From an uncultured Gammaproteobacteria bacterium (lineage in GTDB: Bacteria > Pseudomonadota > Gammaproteobacteria > Arenicellales > JAANXG01), in assembly GCA_947258975.1 (NCBI GenBank), contig CAMYKK010000005.1, positions 62,001-126,000 of the forward strand: 64,000 nucleotides of DNA. The letters are read 5' to 3'. The notes beneath the pieces were generated by a model. It did no database searches, was not told the DNA's origin, and was given only the letters and a program-made list of their open reading frames with translations. How positions within the stretch are numbered: position 1 is the first letter of the stretch; each line of letters begins with the position of its first letter. This document shows, piece after piece, positions 45,883 through 54,930 of the stretch. Made by a program: the position numbers and the translations under genes.

Positions 45883-46497
45883 ATGACGCAAGCCCCTAAT
45901 ACGAATAATATTGTCTGGCACCATGCCACCGTAACCCGCAAACGGCGGGAACAACTCAATGGTCACCGCGGTGGCATAGTGTGGTTTACCGGTCTATCAG
46001 GAGCTGGAAAGTCCACCATTGCGCATAGCGTTGAAGAACACCTGCATCAAATGGGTTGTCGAACCTTCGTATTCGACGGCGACAATGTGCGTCATGGATT
46101 ATGCTCCGATCTGGGATTCAGTCCCGCCGACCGCCACGAAAACCTGCGCCGCATCGGCGAGATGGGCAATTTATTTACCGAAGCCGGAATCATTGCATTA
46201 ACGGCGTTTATCTCACCATTCGGTGCGGATAGAGAGATGGTCAAAAACATGGTCGCGAGTGGGGATTTCCTCGAGATCTACTGCCGCTGTCCGCTTGAGG
46301 TCTGCGAGACGCGCGATGTGAAAGGTTTGTATCGCCGCGCGCGGTCCGGAGAGATCAAGGAATTCACCGGTGTATCTGCGCCCTATGAGGAGCCAGCAAA
46401 CGCGTCGCTGGTTATTGATACCAACCTCATGGACATCGAACAATCCACGCGGTTGGTGTTAGAACTCATCGCGGACCGCGGCATCATCCCCACCTGA
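45883..46497 (+). CDS. cysC: Adenylylsulfate kinase
   Basis: Phosphorylates adenosine phosphosulfate to PAPS, the sulfate donor for reduction or for sulfotransferases. The 204-residue protein has the P-loop GLSGAGKST near residue 38, [43 protein letters not shown] and the lid region [24 protein letters not shown]. No cysN or cysD is nearby. It heads a plus-strand group with two nucleotide-sugar genes, so a role in sulfating a glycan is possible but not shown. The upstream region (45709-45882) is shared with the divergent gyrA and has only a weak TATACT at 45836-45841 for this strand. Confidence 0.94.
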   Translation: MTQAPNTNNIVWHHATVTRKRREQLNGHRGGIVWFTGLSGAGKSTIAHSVEEHLHQMGCRTFVFDGDNVRHGLCSDLGFSPADRHENLRRIGEMGNLFTEAGIIALTAFISPFGADREMVKNMVASGDFLEIYCRCPLEVCETRDVKGLYRRARSGEIKEFTGVSAPYEEPANASLVIDTNLMDIEQSTRLVLELIADRGIIPT

Positions 46498-46531
46498 TCT
46501 AGGCCAGCCCCGCTATACCTGGAAACCACCC

Positions 46532-47659
46532 TTGAATATAAACTTCGTCGATCTGACCCAGCAGTTTCGTCGCATCGAAGATACGTTGAGGCGTCGTTTT
46601 GACGATGTCTTTGCGCATGGCCGATACATCATGGGCCCGGAAGTCGCGGAGTTGGAACGGGAATTGGCGGACTTCGTTGCCGTTAAACACGTTGTCGGCT
46701 GCGCGAGCGGCACGGACGCGCTACTCATGCCGTTGATGGCGTACGATGTACAACCGGGTGATGCAATATTTACCACGCCGTTTACGTTTATCGCCACCGC
46801 CGAAGTGGTTGCCCTGCTCCGAGCCACGCCGGTGTTTGTCGATATCGACCCGCGAAGCTTGAATATTGATCCCGTCGGTCTCAGCCAGGCAATTGACCGG
46901 GTCCAGGCCGCCGGAAAATTACGGCCTCGCGGCATCATTCCGGTAGATTTGTTCGGGATTCCGGCAGACTACGATGCCATTAAGACAATCGCGGATCAGC
47001 ACCAGATGTTCGTACTGGAAGACGCGGCACAAAGCTTTGGTGCCTGGTACAGGGGCCGCCGCACGGGCAGTCTGGGCGATGCGGCAGCGACGAGTTTCTT
47101 CCCGGCGAAGCCGTTGGGAGCATATGGCGATGGTGGCGCGGTTTTTACGAATGACGATGGATTGGCCGAAACGCTGGATTCCATACGTGTTCACGGACAA
47201 CAATCCAACGATCGGTACAACAACGTACGGCTGGGATTGAACGCCAGACTGGACACACTCCAGGCAGCGGCAGTGCTGGCCAAAATGACGGTATTTGAAG
47301 ATGAGCTAGACTCCCGCCAACGGGTCGCCACACATTACTGTGAACGTCTTCAGGAGGTGGTGCAGGTACCGCATGTGCCCGCGGATACGATCAGTTCCTG
47401 GGCCCAGTATTCGATCCTATCCGATCGGCGCGATGCAGTGCGCTCGGCATTGACAACGTCTGGCATTCCCTCAGCTATTTACTATCCTGTGCCATTACAT
47501 TTACAAGCCGTGTTCACCTATCTTGGGTATCAAGCCGGGGATTTGCCGGTATGTGAAGCAGTCAGTTCGAAGATTATCAGCCTTCCTATGCACCCATATT
47601 TAGATGCGGGCCAGATCGATCGAATCTGTGACAGCGTCATCGCCGGCGCACAAACCTGA
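46532..47659 (+). CDS. DegT/DnrJ/EryC1/StrS-family sugar aminotransferase, WbpE-like
   Basis: PLP-dependent enzyme predicted to aminate a 3-keto or 4-keto nucleotide sugar. The sequence INFVDLTQQFRRIEDTL, GRYIMGPEVAELE, GCASGTDALLMPL, TTPFTFIATAEV, LEDAAQSFGAWYRG and the PLP-lysine segment TSFFPAKPLGAYGDGGAVF follow the WbpE pattern. The start is a TTG at 46532, as the first residues fit the family; GGA nine bases upstream is a weak ribosome-binding site. It lies one base before a WbpA-type dehydrogenase. WbpA and WbpE act in one pathway to UDP-2,3-diacetamido uronic acids, but WbpB- and WbpD-type genes are not visible here. Confidence 0.88.
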   Translation: MNINFVDLTQQFRRIEDTLRRRFDDVFAHGRYIMGPEVAELERELADFVAVKHVVGCASGTDALLMPLMAYDVQPGDAIFTTPFTFIATAEVVALLRATPVFVDIDPRSLNIDPVGLSQAIDRVQAAGKLRPRGIIPVDLFGIPADYDAIKTIADQHQMFVLEDAAQSFGAWYRGRRTGSLGDAAATSFFPAKPLGAYGDGGAVFTNDDGLAETLDSIRVHGQQSNDRYNNVRLGLNARLDTLQAAAVLAKMTVFEDELDSRQRVATHYCERLQEVVQVPHVPADTISSWAQYSILSDRRDAVRSALTTSGIPSAIYYPVPLHLQAVFTYLGYQAGDLPVCEAVSSKIISLPMHPYLDAGQIDRICDSVIAGAQT

Positions 47660-47660
47660 G

Positions 47661-48968
47661 ATGACAATAAAACAATCCTTGATCGATAAATTGCACGATC
47701 GGTCTGCGGTAATCGGGATCGTAGGCCTTGGCTACGTAGGATTACCGTTATGCGTGCGTTGTATTGAAGTCGGTTATCAGGTAATCGGGTTCGATACAGA
47801 TCCACGCAAGGTCTCCGCGTTACTCGAAAACCAGAAATATATCGAACATATCGATATCGAAACGCTGTCTCCGGCCGGAAAAAGCTTCCAGCCCACGACT
47901 GATTTTTCGCGGTCTGCAGCTACTGATGTGATCGTCCTTTGTGTTCCCACGCCGTTGAACTCCCATCGGCAACCAGACCTCTCCTACGTGATCGGATCGG
48001 TAGAGGCTATTGCGCCGTACTTGCATCAGGGTCAGGTCGTGTCCCTAGAGAGCACAACATACCCCGGCACCACCGAAGAGGAAGTGCGCCCGCGGCTGGA
48101 AAACCGCGGTCTCAAGTGCGGTGATGAATTTTATCTAGTGTATTCTCCGGAACGGGAAGACCCAGCCAACCCCGCATTCACGACACAGACTATTCCTAAG
48201 ATCGTTGGCGGAAGCTCGCCCGCGTGCCTGGAAGTGGGGCAGGCGTTTTATCAAAGCATCGTCGAGACCGTCGTTCCGGCGTCCTCAACACAAACCGCTG
48301 AGATGGCCAAGATCTTGGAAAATACCTATCGCGCCGTCAACGTCGCGTTGGTGAACGAGCTCAAGCTCGTCGCTGACGCCATGGATATCGATATCTTTGA
48401 GGTAATCCGCGTCGCAGCCACAAAACCTTTTGGTTTCAAGGCTTTTTATCCCGGGCCGGGCCTGGGCGGTCACTGCATTCCGATAGACCCGTTCTACCTC
48501 ACATGGAAAGCGCGAACTTATAATGTCGCGACGAAATTCATTGAACTAGCGGGTGAAATCAATACACAGATGCCGGATTATGTCGTGTCCAAGGTGATCA
48601 CAGCTCTCAATGATCGGAAACAGGCGACGCGCGGTGCAAAGGTGTTGGTCCTGGGCGTGGCATACAAGAAAAATGTTGACGACGTGCGCGAATCACCAAG
48701 TCTCGTCATCATCGAAAAACTCCTCGCGTTGGGCGCTGATGTTGCGTACTCGGACCCACATGTGCCGCATATCTCCAAAATGCGTAAACACAACCTGGCT
48801 ATGACGAGCACACCGCTCAGCGCCAAAAGAATTGCGGCAACGGACTGTGTTCTCATTGCGACCGATCACGATGGATTTGACTGGACCATGATCGCCAGCC
48901 ATGCGCCCCTCATCGTAGATTCGCGGGGCGTCTATCCGTCCGGGTCCGCTAATCTGTACCGGGCCTAG
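47661..48968 (+). CDS. wbpA: UDP-N-acetyl-D-glucosamine 6-dehydrogenase, WbpA-like
   Basis: Oxidises a UDP-N-acetylhexosamine to the uronic acid. The 435-residue protein has VIGIVGLGYVGLPLCVRCIEVG near the start, CVPTPLNSHRQPDLSYV, ESTTYPGTTEEEV, YSPEREDPAN and PGLGGHCIPIDPFYLTWKA. This catalytic-Cys segment is that of UDP-GlcNAc dehydrogenases rather than UDP-glucose or UDP-ManNAc types. The ATG at 47661 follows the aminotransferase stop by one base. In Pseudomonas aeruginosa a wbpA gene also lies in the O-antigen locus near ihfB; here it lies on the other side of the aromatic/gyrA block. Confidence 0.9.
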   Translation: MTIKQSLIDKLHDRSAVIGIVGLGYVGLPLCVRCIEVGYQVIGFDTDPRKVSALLENQKYIEHIDIETLSPAGKSFQPTTDFSRSAATDVIVLCVPTPLNSHRQPDLSYVIGSVEAIAPYLHQGQVVSLESTTYPGTTEEEVRPRLENRGLKCGDEFYLVYSPEREDPANPAFTTQTIPKIVGGSSPACLEVGQAFYQSIVETVVPASSTQTAEMAKILENTYRAVNVALVNELKLVADAMDIDIFEVIRVAATKPFGFKAFYPGPGLGGHCIPIDPFYLTWKARTYNVATKFIELAGEINTQMPDYVVSKVITALNDRKQATRGAKVLVLGVAYKKNVDDVRESPSLVIIEKLLALGADVAYSDPHVPHISKMRKHNLAMTSTPLSAKRIAATDCVLIATDHDGFDWTMIASHAPLIVDSRGVYPSGSANLYRA

Positions 48969-48989
48969 TCACCATCACGGTGCGATGCG

Positions 48990-50045
48990 TCAGGGCCGCG
49001 AATCGTATAATGCACGAATACCCGGCGCGCTGGGTCTTTCTACCACACCCCTCTCAGTAACCAGGTAATCGATTAATTCAGCGGGTGTGACATCGAACAC
49101 TGCATTGAAGGCACCAGCCCCGTCAGGGGCAACACGTCTCCCACCACAAGTCAAAAGTTCCTCTTCGTCTCTCAACTCTATCTCAATATCGGCACCATCA
49201 TCCAAGCGCCGATCAATAGTGCTCGTCGGCGCCACCACCATGAATCTGACTCCATGTTCACGCGCCAACACCGCTAGGGAATAAGTGCCGATCTTGTTCG
49301 CGACGTCACCATTCGCCGCTACCCTATCGGCGCCGACAATCACCCAATCCAGGCCGCGGTTGAGCATGACGTACGCAGCCGCTGAATCCGGTATTAACGT
49401 CACGGGAATATCCTCTTGCAGCAATTCCCAGGCAGTCAGACGCGCGCCTTGTAACCATGGACGTGTCTCTCCGGCATAGATATGTTTGATTTTTCCCGCT
49501 CCGAAACCAGCGCGGATCACCCCCAAAGCAGTGCCATAACCACCTGTCGCCAAGGCGCCGGCGTTGCAATGGGTAAGCACCGTAGCGTGTTTTTCGATCA
49601 ACCCCGCACCCAACGCGCCCATGCGGAGATTGGCGGCGATGTCCTGATCATGAATAGATTTCGCTTCATCCAGTAAACAGTCGAGTGCACCCGAATCCGG
49701 CGTCGAGGCGATCTTGCTGCGCATGCGGTCCACTGCCCAACGTAGGTTGACCGCAGTGGGTCGCGCTGCACTCAACGCTTGCAGATCCGTGTCGATCGAC
49801 TCCCGCCATTGCCGTGGATCGGCAATTATGTGCTCGCGCGCCGCCAACACCACTGCATAGGCCGCGGTGATACCGATTGCCGGTGCGCCGCGTACGACCA
49901 TGTCTCGAATAGCATGCATCGCATCACGCCATGTATCTATCGCGACATACTCTTTTCGCTCTGGCAACAACCGCTGGTCCAAGAGCAAAAGTCGGTCGGA
50001 TGACCATCTTATGGCCTGTACTTTGTCTGTGCTGCTCGAATCCAT
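48990..50045 (-). CDS. mtnA: S-methyl-5-thioribose-1-phosphate isomerase
   Basis: Isomerises methylthioribose-1-phosphate to methylthioribulose-1-phosphate in methionine salvage. The 351-residue protein shows MVVRGAPAIGITAAYAVVLA, RPTAVNLRWAVDRM, THCNAGALATGGYGTALGVI (catalytic Cys), ETRPWLQGARLTAWEL, VIVGADRVAANGDVANKIGTY and FMVVAPTSTID. AAGG seven bases before the ATG at 50045 favours this start. It diverges from mtaD, and the substrate would come from the phosphorylase at 5.4 kb. Confidence 0.95.
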   Translation of the reverse strand: MDSSSTDKVQAIRWSSDRLLLLDQRLLPERKEYVAIDTWRDAMHAIRDMVVRGAPAIGITAAYAVVLAAREHIIADPRQWRESIDTDLQALSAARPTAVNLRWAVDRMRSKIASTPDSGALDCLLDEAKSIHDQDIAANLRMGALGAGLIEKHATVLTHCNAGALATGGYGTALGVIRAGFGAGKIKHIYAGETRPWLQGARLTAWELLQEDIPVTLIPDSAAAYVMLNRGLDWVIVGADRVAANGDVANKIGTYSLAVLAREHGVRFMVVAPTSTIDRRLDDGADIEIELRDEEELLTCGGRRVAPDGAGAFNAVFDVTPAELIDYLVTERGVVERPSAPGIRALYDSRP

Positions 50046-50129
50046 GAACAAACCTTAACATTAATAGGCACCGGGTTTGTAGAATTCGTTTGACTTGTAC
50101 TGCTTTCGGGGTATCGGTATCTTTCGTTC

Positions 50130-51479
50130 ATGCCGAATGCCATCGACACCTTGGTTCACGCACGTTGGGTTGTGACCGTTGATCCGGATTGCAGTATCCA
50201 TGACAACTACAGTGTAGCGATCCACGATCATCGAATCATCGATGTGTTAGAGCAATCCATAGCAAGCACCAAATATACAGCCCACAAAGAAGCTAATCTG
50301 GACCATCACATTTTGATTCCGGGTTTGATCAATGCCCACACCCACGCGGCGATGACGTTGTTCCGGGGCTTGGCGGATGACTTGCCGCTCATGGACTGGC
50401 TTCACCGACATATTTGGCCGGCGGAGACGCGGTGGGTAAACGAGGAGTTTGTTCGCGTTGGATCAAGCCTCGCAATAGCCGAAATGCTTCGCAGCGGCAC
50501 GACGTGTTTTAACGACATGTATTTTTTTCCGGACATCGTGGCTGACGTGGCGAGACAAATTGGGATGCGCGCCACGGTTGGCCTCATTCAAATTAATTTT
50601 CCAACCACCTGGGCACAAACTCACGAAGATTATCTACGCAAAGGATTGAAACTGCATGACGAGATCAAGAACTGGGATCTGATTACGACCGCATTCGCAC
50701 CACACGCACCATATTCGGTTTCTGATAAACCTCTCGCGAAGATCCAGATACTCGCTGACGAACTGGACATCCCGGTGCACATGCACGTGCATGAGACCGA
50801 ACAGGAAATAGCGGCATCCATTGAGCATTTCCGCGTGCGCCCCTTAGAACGGTTGAGTCAACTTGGTTTGCTGACGGATCGTCTGTTGGCGGTACACATG
50901 ACCCAACTTCTGCCTTCCGAGCTTGAGGCAGTCGCCGCCAGTGGAGCGCATGTGATTCACTGCCCAGAGTCCAATTTGAAGCTTGGCAGCGGGTTTTGCC
51001 CGGTCTCGGACTTGCTCGACGCCGGGATCAACGTCGCCCTCGGCACGGACGGCGCCGCCAGCAACAACGACTTGGACATGCTGAGTGAGATGCGAACTGC
51101 CGCATTATTGGCCAAGGGCGTGAGCCGCGATCCAACCACACTACCCGCGCATCAGGCGTTATGTATGGCGACGATCAACGGTGCGCGGGCGCTAGGCCTC
51201 GAGGACACAACGGGCACGATTACGCCGGGAAAATGCGCCGATCTAGTCGCCGTTGATCTCGACTATGCCAACACACTGCCCACTTATGACCCGGTTACCC
51301 AGCTCGTGTACAGCGCCAGCCGCGACCAGATCAGCGACGTATGGGTCAACGGTGAGCAAATGATCCGCGACGGTAAACTCGAGGCGATCGACCTGAAGAC
51401 TCTTTTTGCACAAGTAAAAGTTTGGGCTGACAGGATAATCGCAACCGATGACAACGGTAACGCAAAGGCAGCGTCATGA
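50130..51479 (+). CDS. mtaD: 5-methylthioadenosine / S-adenosylhomocysteine deaminase
   Basis: Metal-dependent amidohydrolase that deaminates methylthioadenosine to methylthioinosine. The 449-residue protein has the metal site [81 protein letters not shown] and [15 protein letters not shown], all typical of the MtaD/TrzA group. The order mtnA (divergent), mtaD, ubiG, mupP, yciK matches Pseudomonas. It is coupled to ubiG by an ATGA overlap. Confidence 0.94.
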   Translation: MPNAIDTLVHARWVVTVDPDCSIHDNYSVAIHDHRIIDVLEQSIASTKYTAHKEANLDHHILIPGLINAHTHAAMTLFRGLADDLPLMDWLHRHIWPAETRWVNEEFVRVGSSLAIAEMLRSGTTCFNDMYFFPDIVADVARQIGMRATVGLIQINFPTTWAQTHEDYLRKGLKLHDEIKNWDLITTAFAPHAPYSVSDKPLAKIQILADELDIPVHMHVHETEQEIAASIEHFRVRPLERLSQLGLLTDRLLAVHMTQLLPSELEAVAASGAHVIHCPESNLKLGSGFCPVSDLLDAGINVALGTDGAASNNDLDMLSEMRTAALLAKGVSRDPTTLPAHQALCMATINGARALGLEDTTGTITPGKCADLVAVDLDYANTLPTYDPVTQLVYSASRDQISDVWVNGEQMIRDGKLEAIDLKTLFAQVKVWADRIIATDDNGNAKAAS

Positions 51480-52189
51480 TAAATACGAATGAAAATATCG
51501 ATAGCGCGGAGATCGCCAAATTCGAGCAACTGGCTTCTCGTTGGTGGGACCCGAACAGTGAATTCAAGCCGCTGCATGAGATCAATCCGCTGCGTTCCGA
51601 ATTTATTCGGCAGCGTGTTGATATTCTCGGTAAATCGGTTTTGGACGTGGGTTGTGGAGGTGGATTATTGACTGAAAACATGGCGGAGCTTGGTGCCCAC
51701 GTGACTGGCATCGACATGGGTGCGGCACCGCTGTCGGTGGCCAAACTCCATTTGAAAGAAAGTGGTCTGCAAGTTGATTACCAAAGAGCTACAGCGGAAG
51801 ATTTCGCAACTCGCTATGGCCAACACTACGATGTCGTCACGTGTCTCGAGATGCTCGAGCACGTACCGAATCCGGCGTCCACGGTAAACGCCTGCACAGA
51901 ATTATTGAAGCCTGGGGGAACGGTGTTTTTTTCCACCATAAATCGCAATCCGAAAGCTTGGTTATTCGCCATCGTGGGCGCCGAGTATGTTCTGAAACTA
52001 CTGCCTAGGGGAACTCATGATTATGCGAAGCTTATCAAACCGTCAGAACTGTGCGACTGGTCACGGAATTCGGGGCTCGTCATTCACGAGATGACAGGCA
52101 TGCACTACAACCCCATTACAAAGAATTATTGGTTGGGACCCGGATTGGATGTGAACTATATCCTTTATGCGAAAAAACCCGATGCCTGA
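51476..52189 (+). CDS. ubiG: Ubiquinone biosynthesis O-methyltransferase
   Basis: SAM-dependent enzyme making two O-methylations in ubiquinone synthesis. It shows [25 protein letters not shown] at the N-terminus, motif [30 protein letters not shown] and [23 protein letters not shown], followed by [17 protein letters not shown], the UbiG signature. The 237-residue length is normal. It overlaps mtaD by four bases and mupP by eight. Confidence 0.97.
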   Translation: MINTNENIDSAEIAKFEQLASRWWDPNSEFKPLHEINPLRSEFIRQRVDILGKSVLDVGCGGGLLTENMAELGAHVTGIDMGAAPLSVAKLHLKESGLQVDYQRATAEDFATRYGQHYDVVTCLEMLEHVPNPASTVNACTELLKPGGTVFFSTINRNPKAWLFAIVGAEYVLKLLPRGTHDYAKLIKPSELCDWSRNSGLVIHEMTGMHYNPITKNYWLGPGLDVNYILYAKKPDA

Positions 52190-52847
52190 CGTCGCCACGG
52201 TTTTGTTCGATCTCGATGGGACGCTTGCCGACACTGGACCCGACATGGCGGCCGCTATTAACGCACTGCTGGAAGATGAAGGGCGAAGCCCGCTAGCGTA
52301 TTCCACCATTCGCCCGTGGGTGTCTCACGGCGCCCGCGCCTTGGTCGAACTGGGATTCGATGTTGATGAAACAGCCCCGGTCTTCAAAGAACTGAGATTG
52401 CGGTTCCTCGAACGTTACCAACAAAATCTTTGTTTAGATACACGGTTGTTCGATGGCATTGAACTGGTACTCAAACACTGTGAGGACCGCGGAATTCATT
52501 GGGGCATCGTGACCAATAAACCGGGATATCTGACAGAACCATTAGTAGAGCAGCTTGGGCTTGCCGCGCGCGCGTCTTGCGTGGTCAGTGGCGACAGTCT
52601 GAGCAACCGTAAGCCTCACCCTGATCCTTTGCTGCATGCATGCCGCCTGATAGGAGTGACCCCCGGCCGCGGCGTCTATATCGGAGACGCAGCACGGGAC
52701 ATCGAAGCCGGTAATAGTGCGGGTATGGTGACGCTAGTAGCGACATTCGGCTACCTTAGTGACACAGACCAACCCCAGACCTGGGGCGCTGATGGATTGT
52801 TAGACACACCGTTAGATATCATCACATGGTTAACTGGCGGTAAGTAA
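52182..52847 (+). CDS. mupP: HAD phosphatase, MupP/Gph type
   Basis: HAD-family phosphatase with [21 protein letters not shown] (catalytic Asp pair) at the N-terminus, [10 protein letters not shown] and [17 protein letters not shown]. In Pseudomonas the gene after ubiG encodes MupP, the N-acetylmuramic acid 6-phosphate phosphatase of cell wall recycling, and the position supports that role. Phosphoglycolate phosphatase is the close alternative that sequence alone does not exclude. The ATG at 52182 overlaps the ubiG stop; the frame could extend five codons further upstream. Confidence 0.82.
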   Translation: MPDVATVLFDLDGTLADTGPDMAAAINALLEDEGRSPLAYSTIRPWVSHGARALVELGFDVDETAPVFKELRLRFLERYQQNLCLDTRLFDGIELVLKHCEDRGIHWGIVTNKPGYLTEPLVEQLGLAARASCVVSGDSLSNRKPHPDPLLHACRLIGVTPGRGVYIGDAARDIEAGNSAGMVTLVATFGYLSDTDQPQTWGADGLLDTPLDIITWLTGGK

Positions 52848-52875
52848 CCGCCAATCCGGCACTGCTTGTTACACC

Positions 52876-53625
52876 ATGATCGATCGACTACGAGATTACG
52901 ACGCGAGCCCCGACCTGTTGAAGGGGCGTATTATCTTGGTCACGGGCGCAGCGGAAGGTATCGGCCGCGCGGTGGTTCCCAGCTACGCGAAACATGGAGC
53001 GACGGTGATCATGTTGGATCGACAGCGGCGAAAGCTTGAGACCCTCTATGATGAGATCTGCGAACATGGTTGGCCGGAGCCGGTAATTGTTGCTCAAGAC
53101 CTGGCGCAAGCCACGGAAGAGACATGTCAACGAATTGCCCTGGGTATTGCCCATGATTTCGGACACTTGGATGGATTGCTGCATAACGCAGCGTTTATTT
53201 CCACCCTGACGCCACTTCGCAGTCACCCCTGGAAAGACTGGCAGACGTCCATGAAAGTGAATCTGGAAATTCCGTTTCTGCTCACGCGGGAATTGTTTCC
53301 GCTGCTGACGGCAGCGGAGTATGCCTCGGTCTTATTTACCTCCGCGGATGTTGGGCGCCGGGGACGCGCTTACTGGGGGGCCTACGCCGTCGCATATTTC
53401 GGAATAGAAGGGCTGGCGCAAATCTGGGCAACAGAGACCGATGTCAATACCTCTATTCGTTTCAACACTCTAGATCCTGGGGCGGTACGCACCAAGTTGC
53501 GAGGTAGGCTTTATCCGGGAGAAGATCCTGAAAGTCATCCAGCGCCCGAAGATGTTGTTCCTGCTTATCTGTATTTAATGGGCAGAGACAGCAGGCACGT
53601 TAATGGCATGGCGCTCTCGGTTTAA
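52876..53625 (+). CDS. yciK: YciK-like short-chain dehydrogenase lacking the catalytic lysine
   Basis: Classical SDR fold: LVTGAAEGIGRAVVPSYAKHG near residue 22, AQDLAQ, LLHNAAF, and a C-terminal DPGAVRTKLRGRLYPGEDPE. It matches YciK in place and in the segment VGRRGRAYWGAYAV. However, the active-site motif reads YAVAYF instead of YAASKF: Tyr170 is kept, while residue 174, normally Lys, is Tyr (TAT at 53395-53397). Normal SDR catalysis needs this Lys, so the protein may have lost or changed activity. At 249 residues it is intact. The function of YciK itself is not settled. Confidence 0.85.
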   Translation: MIDRLRDYDASPDLLKGRIILVTGAAEGIGRAVVPSYAKHGATVIMLDRQRRKLETLYDEICEHGWPEPVIVAQDLAQATEETCQRIALGIAHDFGHLDGLLHNAAFISTLTPLRSHPWKDWQTSMKVNLEIPFLLTRELFPLLTAAEYASVLFTSADVGRRGRAYWGAYAVAYFGIEGLAQIWATETDVNTSIRFNTLDPGAVRTKLRGRLYPGEDPESHPAPEDVVPAYLYLMGRDSRHVNGMALSV

Positions 53626-53632
53626 TCACAAT

Positions 53633-54082
53633 CTAGCGCAATAAATTGATCAGTTTGTCTTCGAGTTCAATACGGGTCGCTAGCTGCTCACCCAACACAG
53701 ACAGATCCCCTGCAAGTTCTTCGCCTTCATTCACTTTTTCGGGACGTTCATATTTATCATTGAAATCCAAGGCAGCACCGGTGGTATCGGCAATGTCCGG
53801 ATAAATATCGTCGGCCACGTCCGCGACTCGTTGTCGCCGCTCCTTTCCGTTTACGATTCTTTCATAGAGCGTAAAATGGCCGGCGGCAATATAGTCCACC
53901 AGCAACTGACAGAACTCTTGCACCGTCTTCGCAACGGAATCCTCCGGGGGGTCGGCATCTAGACCGGCCGCTCGGCAATACAACACCAGCATCTTTGCGC
54001 GCTCTTCCAGGAGTTTATCCACCAGTTCCTGCGTATTGGAACGCCGATCTTCGCTGGGTTTTGTCGTAAGATCCTCCGACAT
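53633..54082 (-). CDS. rsd: Rsd/AlgQ-family anti-sigma70 regulator
   Basis: Rsd binds the RNA polymerase sigma70 factor and shifts polymerase toward alternative sigma factors; AlgQ is the Pseudomonas relative. The 149-residue protein has RRSNTQELVDKLLEERAKMLVLYCRAAGL, typical of the family, then QEFCQLLVDYIAAGHFTLYERI and an acidic C-terminal half. It converges on yciK with seven bases between the stops and has a possible promoter at 54114-54143. Confidence 0.85.
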   Translation of the reverse strand: MSEDLTTKPSEDRRSNTQELVDKLLEERAKMLVLYCRAAGLDADPPEDSVAKTVQEFCQLLVDYIAAGHFTLYERIVNGKERRQRVADVADDIYPDIADTTGAALDFNDKYERPEKVNEGEELAGDLSVLGEQLATRIELEDKLINLLR

Positions 54083-54113
54083 CGACTGTTATTCTCTTGA
54101 GTTGGTTGAAATG

Positions 54114-54143
54114 ATCCTACTACCCGCCCGGGGTATCTGTAAA
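54114..54143 (-). promoter_or_regulatory. Possible promoter for rsd
   Basis: On the minus strand TTTACA (54138-54143) and TAGGAT (54114-54119) are 18 bases apart, in the gap between the glycosyltransferase stop and the rsd start. The match is moderate only. Confidence 0.3.
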
Positions 54144-54172
54144 CAAAATTGCATGCGCTGAATGATAATGTT

Positions 54173-54925
54173 TCACGGTCGCCGGAAGAACTGGGGAATA
54201 CGGGCGGCAATTTTGGTTACAAAAAACAAAGGTGACACTCTCAATTGGTGTTTTCTACAGGCTCTGTAGGCCTCCAGATTCCCCCTTATAATATTCATAA
54301 TGCTCTTGTTGGTGGTACCACCCATGCGCATCCTGACCCATATTTCCGGGACGTACCGCGAACGAATCCTGTGCAATTCCAACAACCGTAGTGTCAATTC
54401 AAAATCCGATTGGATCTTGTAGTCCAAATCAAAGCCGCCGCAACGTTCGTATACGGCTTTTCTAACGAAAAAGGTCGGATGCGCCGGAATCCAGCCTTTA
54501 AAAAACAAACCGGGTTCAAAGGGCTGTGAGGTCCAATATCTGACGATTTTCTGCAAGTCTGTCCGGTCCACGTAAACAAGGTTTGCATAGCAGGCATCGA
54601 GTTCGGGATCTGAGAACAAGTCGGCAACCTGCGCCAAAACCTGGTCATGCTCATACACGTCGTCTGCATTCAGGGTTCCGATCACGTCTCCGGTAGCAGC
54701 CGCAATGCCCTTGTTCATTGCGTCGTAAATTCCCGCGTCCCGTTCACAAACAACCAACGATATGTCGTTGCGTCGCCGATTAACTATCGACATGGTAGGG
54801 TCCGTTGACAGACCATCGATTACAATATGCTCGACACTGGAATAGGTTTGCGCAGCTACCGAGTTTATTGTGTCCTCAATTGTTTCTGCGCCGTTATATA
54901 CCGCGGTGACAACTGTAATTTTCAT
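54173..54925 (-). CDS. Glycosyltransferase family 2, WcaA-like, orphan
   Basis: Soluble-looking GT2 enzyme of 250 residues: KITVVTAVYNGAETIEDTINSVAAQTY, EHIVIDGLSTD, SERDAGIYDAMNKGI (with C for S at its start) and the metal site GTLNADDVY, followed by HPTFFVRKAVYERCGGFDLDYKIQSDFELTLRL. This is the pattern of colanic-acid or capsule GT2 enzymes. The ATG at 54925 lies five bases after the stop of the DNA-glycosylase gene, so it appears to be co-transcribed with repair genes rather than with glycan genes. Substrate unknown; it could decorate the polymer made by the main cluster. Confidence 0.86.
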   Translation of the reverse strand: MKITVVTAVYNGAETIEDTINSVAAQTYSSVEHIVIDGLSTDPTMSIVNRRRNDISLVVCERDAGIYDAMNKGIAAATGDVIGTLNADDVYEHDQVLAQVADLFSDPELDACYANLVYVDRTDLQKIVRYWTSQPFEPGLFFKGWIPAHPTFFVRKAVYERCGGFDLDYKIQSDFELTLRLLELHRIRSRYVPEIWVRMRMGGTTNKSIMNIIRGNLEAYRACRKHQLRVSPLFFVTKIAARIPQFFRRP

Positions 54926-54930
54926 TGCTC

